Shown here: piece after piece, positions 13,516-13,798 of the stretch
Position numbering within the stretch: the first letter of the stretch is position 1
Layout of the letters: the number at the start of each line of letters is the position of its first letter
DNA from: an uncultured Lachnospiraceae bacterium
GTDB taxonomy: Bacteria; Bacillota; Clostridia; Lachnospirales; Lachnospiraceae
Length of the DNA: 13,798 nucleotides
Assembly (NCBI GenBank): GCA_902803625.1
Contig: CADCQV010000337.1
Location: forward strand, 1-13,798
Direction of reading: 5' to 3'
Made by a program: the position numbers and the translations under genes
Notes under the pieces: generated by a model
Told to the model about the DNA's origin: nothing
Database searches by the model: none
The model's input: the letters and a program-made list of their open reading frames with translations, nothing else

Positions 13516-13552
13516 GGATCTGTTCCTTTCGTATTTCGTTAAACAATTTATT

Positions 13553-13581
13553 AGTATATCACGAAACACCCCAATGGAGAA
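13553..13581 (-). promoter_or_regulatory. Promoter of the tyrS operon
   Basis: On the minus strand, TATACT (13553-13558) preceded by TGA (13559-13561) makes a good extended -10. The -35 (TTCTCC, 13576-13581, 17-base spacer) is poor. The leader would be only about 30 bases, too short for a T-box. GTTTAACG (13537-13544) lies in it. Confidence 0.6.
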
Positions 13582-13617
13582 CAGTATTTTCAACACTATT
13601 TCCGTCTCTACCTTTTC

Positions 13618-13653
13618 AAAGCATCACAATAGCACTTGCCTCAGCAGATGCCT
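13618..13653 (-). terminator. Possible hairpin after the putative partial gene at the right edge
   Basis: AAAGCATC (13618-13625) pairs with GATGCCTT (13647-13654) with one wobble, enclosing about 20 bases. It follows directly after a minus-strand stop codon. There is no T run, so terminator activity is doubtful. Confidence 0.25.
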
Positions 13654-13797
13654 TCACAGATTCTCAATTAAAAATGGTAACATGTATATTGGATATAATT
13701 TCAACATTTCACTGTTGCCTATATCTTTTTGTGATAGCAATATTTCCTTCGCAACATGCTTTGAATACTTTTTCTGAAATTCTGTAATTGATTCATG
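13654..13797 (-). CDS. Possible 3' end of an unidentified gene, cut by the window edge
   Basis: One minus-strand frame stays open from the window edge for 47 codons and ends in TGA at 13654-13656. The residues include ITEFQKKYSKHVAKEILLSQ and end MLPFLIENL, a plausible helical C-terminus. The other minus-strand frames are broken earlier. The stretch is clearly more AT-rich than the rest of the window, which could mean transferred DNA or just a poorly conserved gene. I recognise no family, and such a short frame could be chance. Confidence 0.3.
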   Translation of the reverse strand, partial: HESITEFQKKYSKHVAKEILLSQKDIGNSEMLKLYPIYMLPFLIENL

Positions 13798-13798
13798 C

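Noticed and set aside
13516..13798. T-box riboswitch upstream of tyrS
   Set aside because: Such leaders are common for tyrS in Firmicutes, but the antiterminator core and a leader terminator are both missing and the predicted leader is only about 30 bases.

Overview
The window looks like chromosomal DNA from a Gram-positive anaerobe of the class Clostridia, most likely a plant-polysaccharide-using member of the Lachnospiraceae. The grounds are the sugar ABC transporter plus GH43 module, two lipoprotein binding proteins with classic lipoboxes, strong AGGAGG-type ribosome binding sites, the NusG-II/Gx-transporter pair, and the overall protein flavour. The genus cannot be fixed from the sequence alone. 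There is no sign of phage, plasmid, insertion sequence or CRISPR.

Left part (1-1300, minus strand): a 1-234 non-coding stretch with a large imperfect inverted repeat, then a solitary amino-acid-type binding lipoprotein (235-1032) without its permease or ATPase. Its 270-base upstream region is packed with short palindromes. Middle-left (1301-5565, minus strand): a carbohydrate-uptake operon in the order sugar-binding lipoprotein, MalF-type permease, MalG-type permease, cytoplasmic GH43 glycosidase, ending in a terminator that overlaps the GH43 stop codon. No ATPase is present, so the importer probably borrows a shared MsmK-type ATPase. A divergent AraC-family regulator (5995-6849, plus strand) reads away from the operon across an AT-rich control region with repeated TTGCT words. 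The likely scheme is that the regulator senses a sugar and switches on the operon, the importer brings in xylo/arabino-oligosaccharides, and the GH43 enzyme trims them inside the cell.

Middle-right (6900-9726, plus strand): rpsU with its own strong promoter and terminator, then a tightly packed run of NusG-domain-II membrane protein, Gx-type small membrane transporter, ruvA and ruvB. This run ends at a bidirectional terminator (9744-9774) shared with the converging genes. Right part (9785-13515, minus strand): tyrS, dut, a 4'-phosphopantetheinyl transferase and a UDP-glucose dehydrogenase gene, probably co-transcribed from a promoter before tyrS. The last ~145 bases may carry the 3' end of another minus-strand gene.

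No clear new multi-gene system is visible. The least explained material is non-coding: the 5-156 inverted repeat, the palindrome chain at 1078-1245, the dispersed CTGAGCG/GCGAA repeat family, the two strong hairpins after the sugar-binding-protein gene, and a GTTTAACG word shared by the leaders of three minus-strand genes. The phosphopantetheinyl transferase also carries an unusual ~40-residue insertion. All repeats and motifs were found by eye, with no computed statistics.
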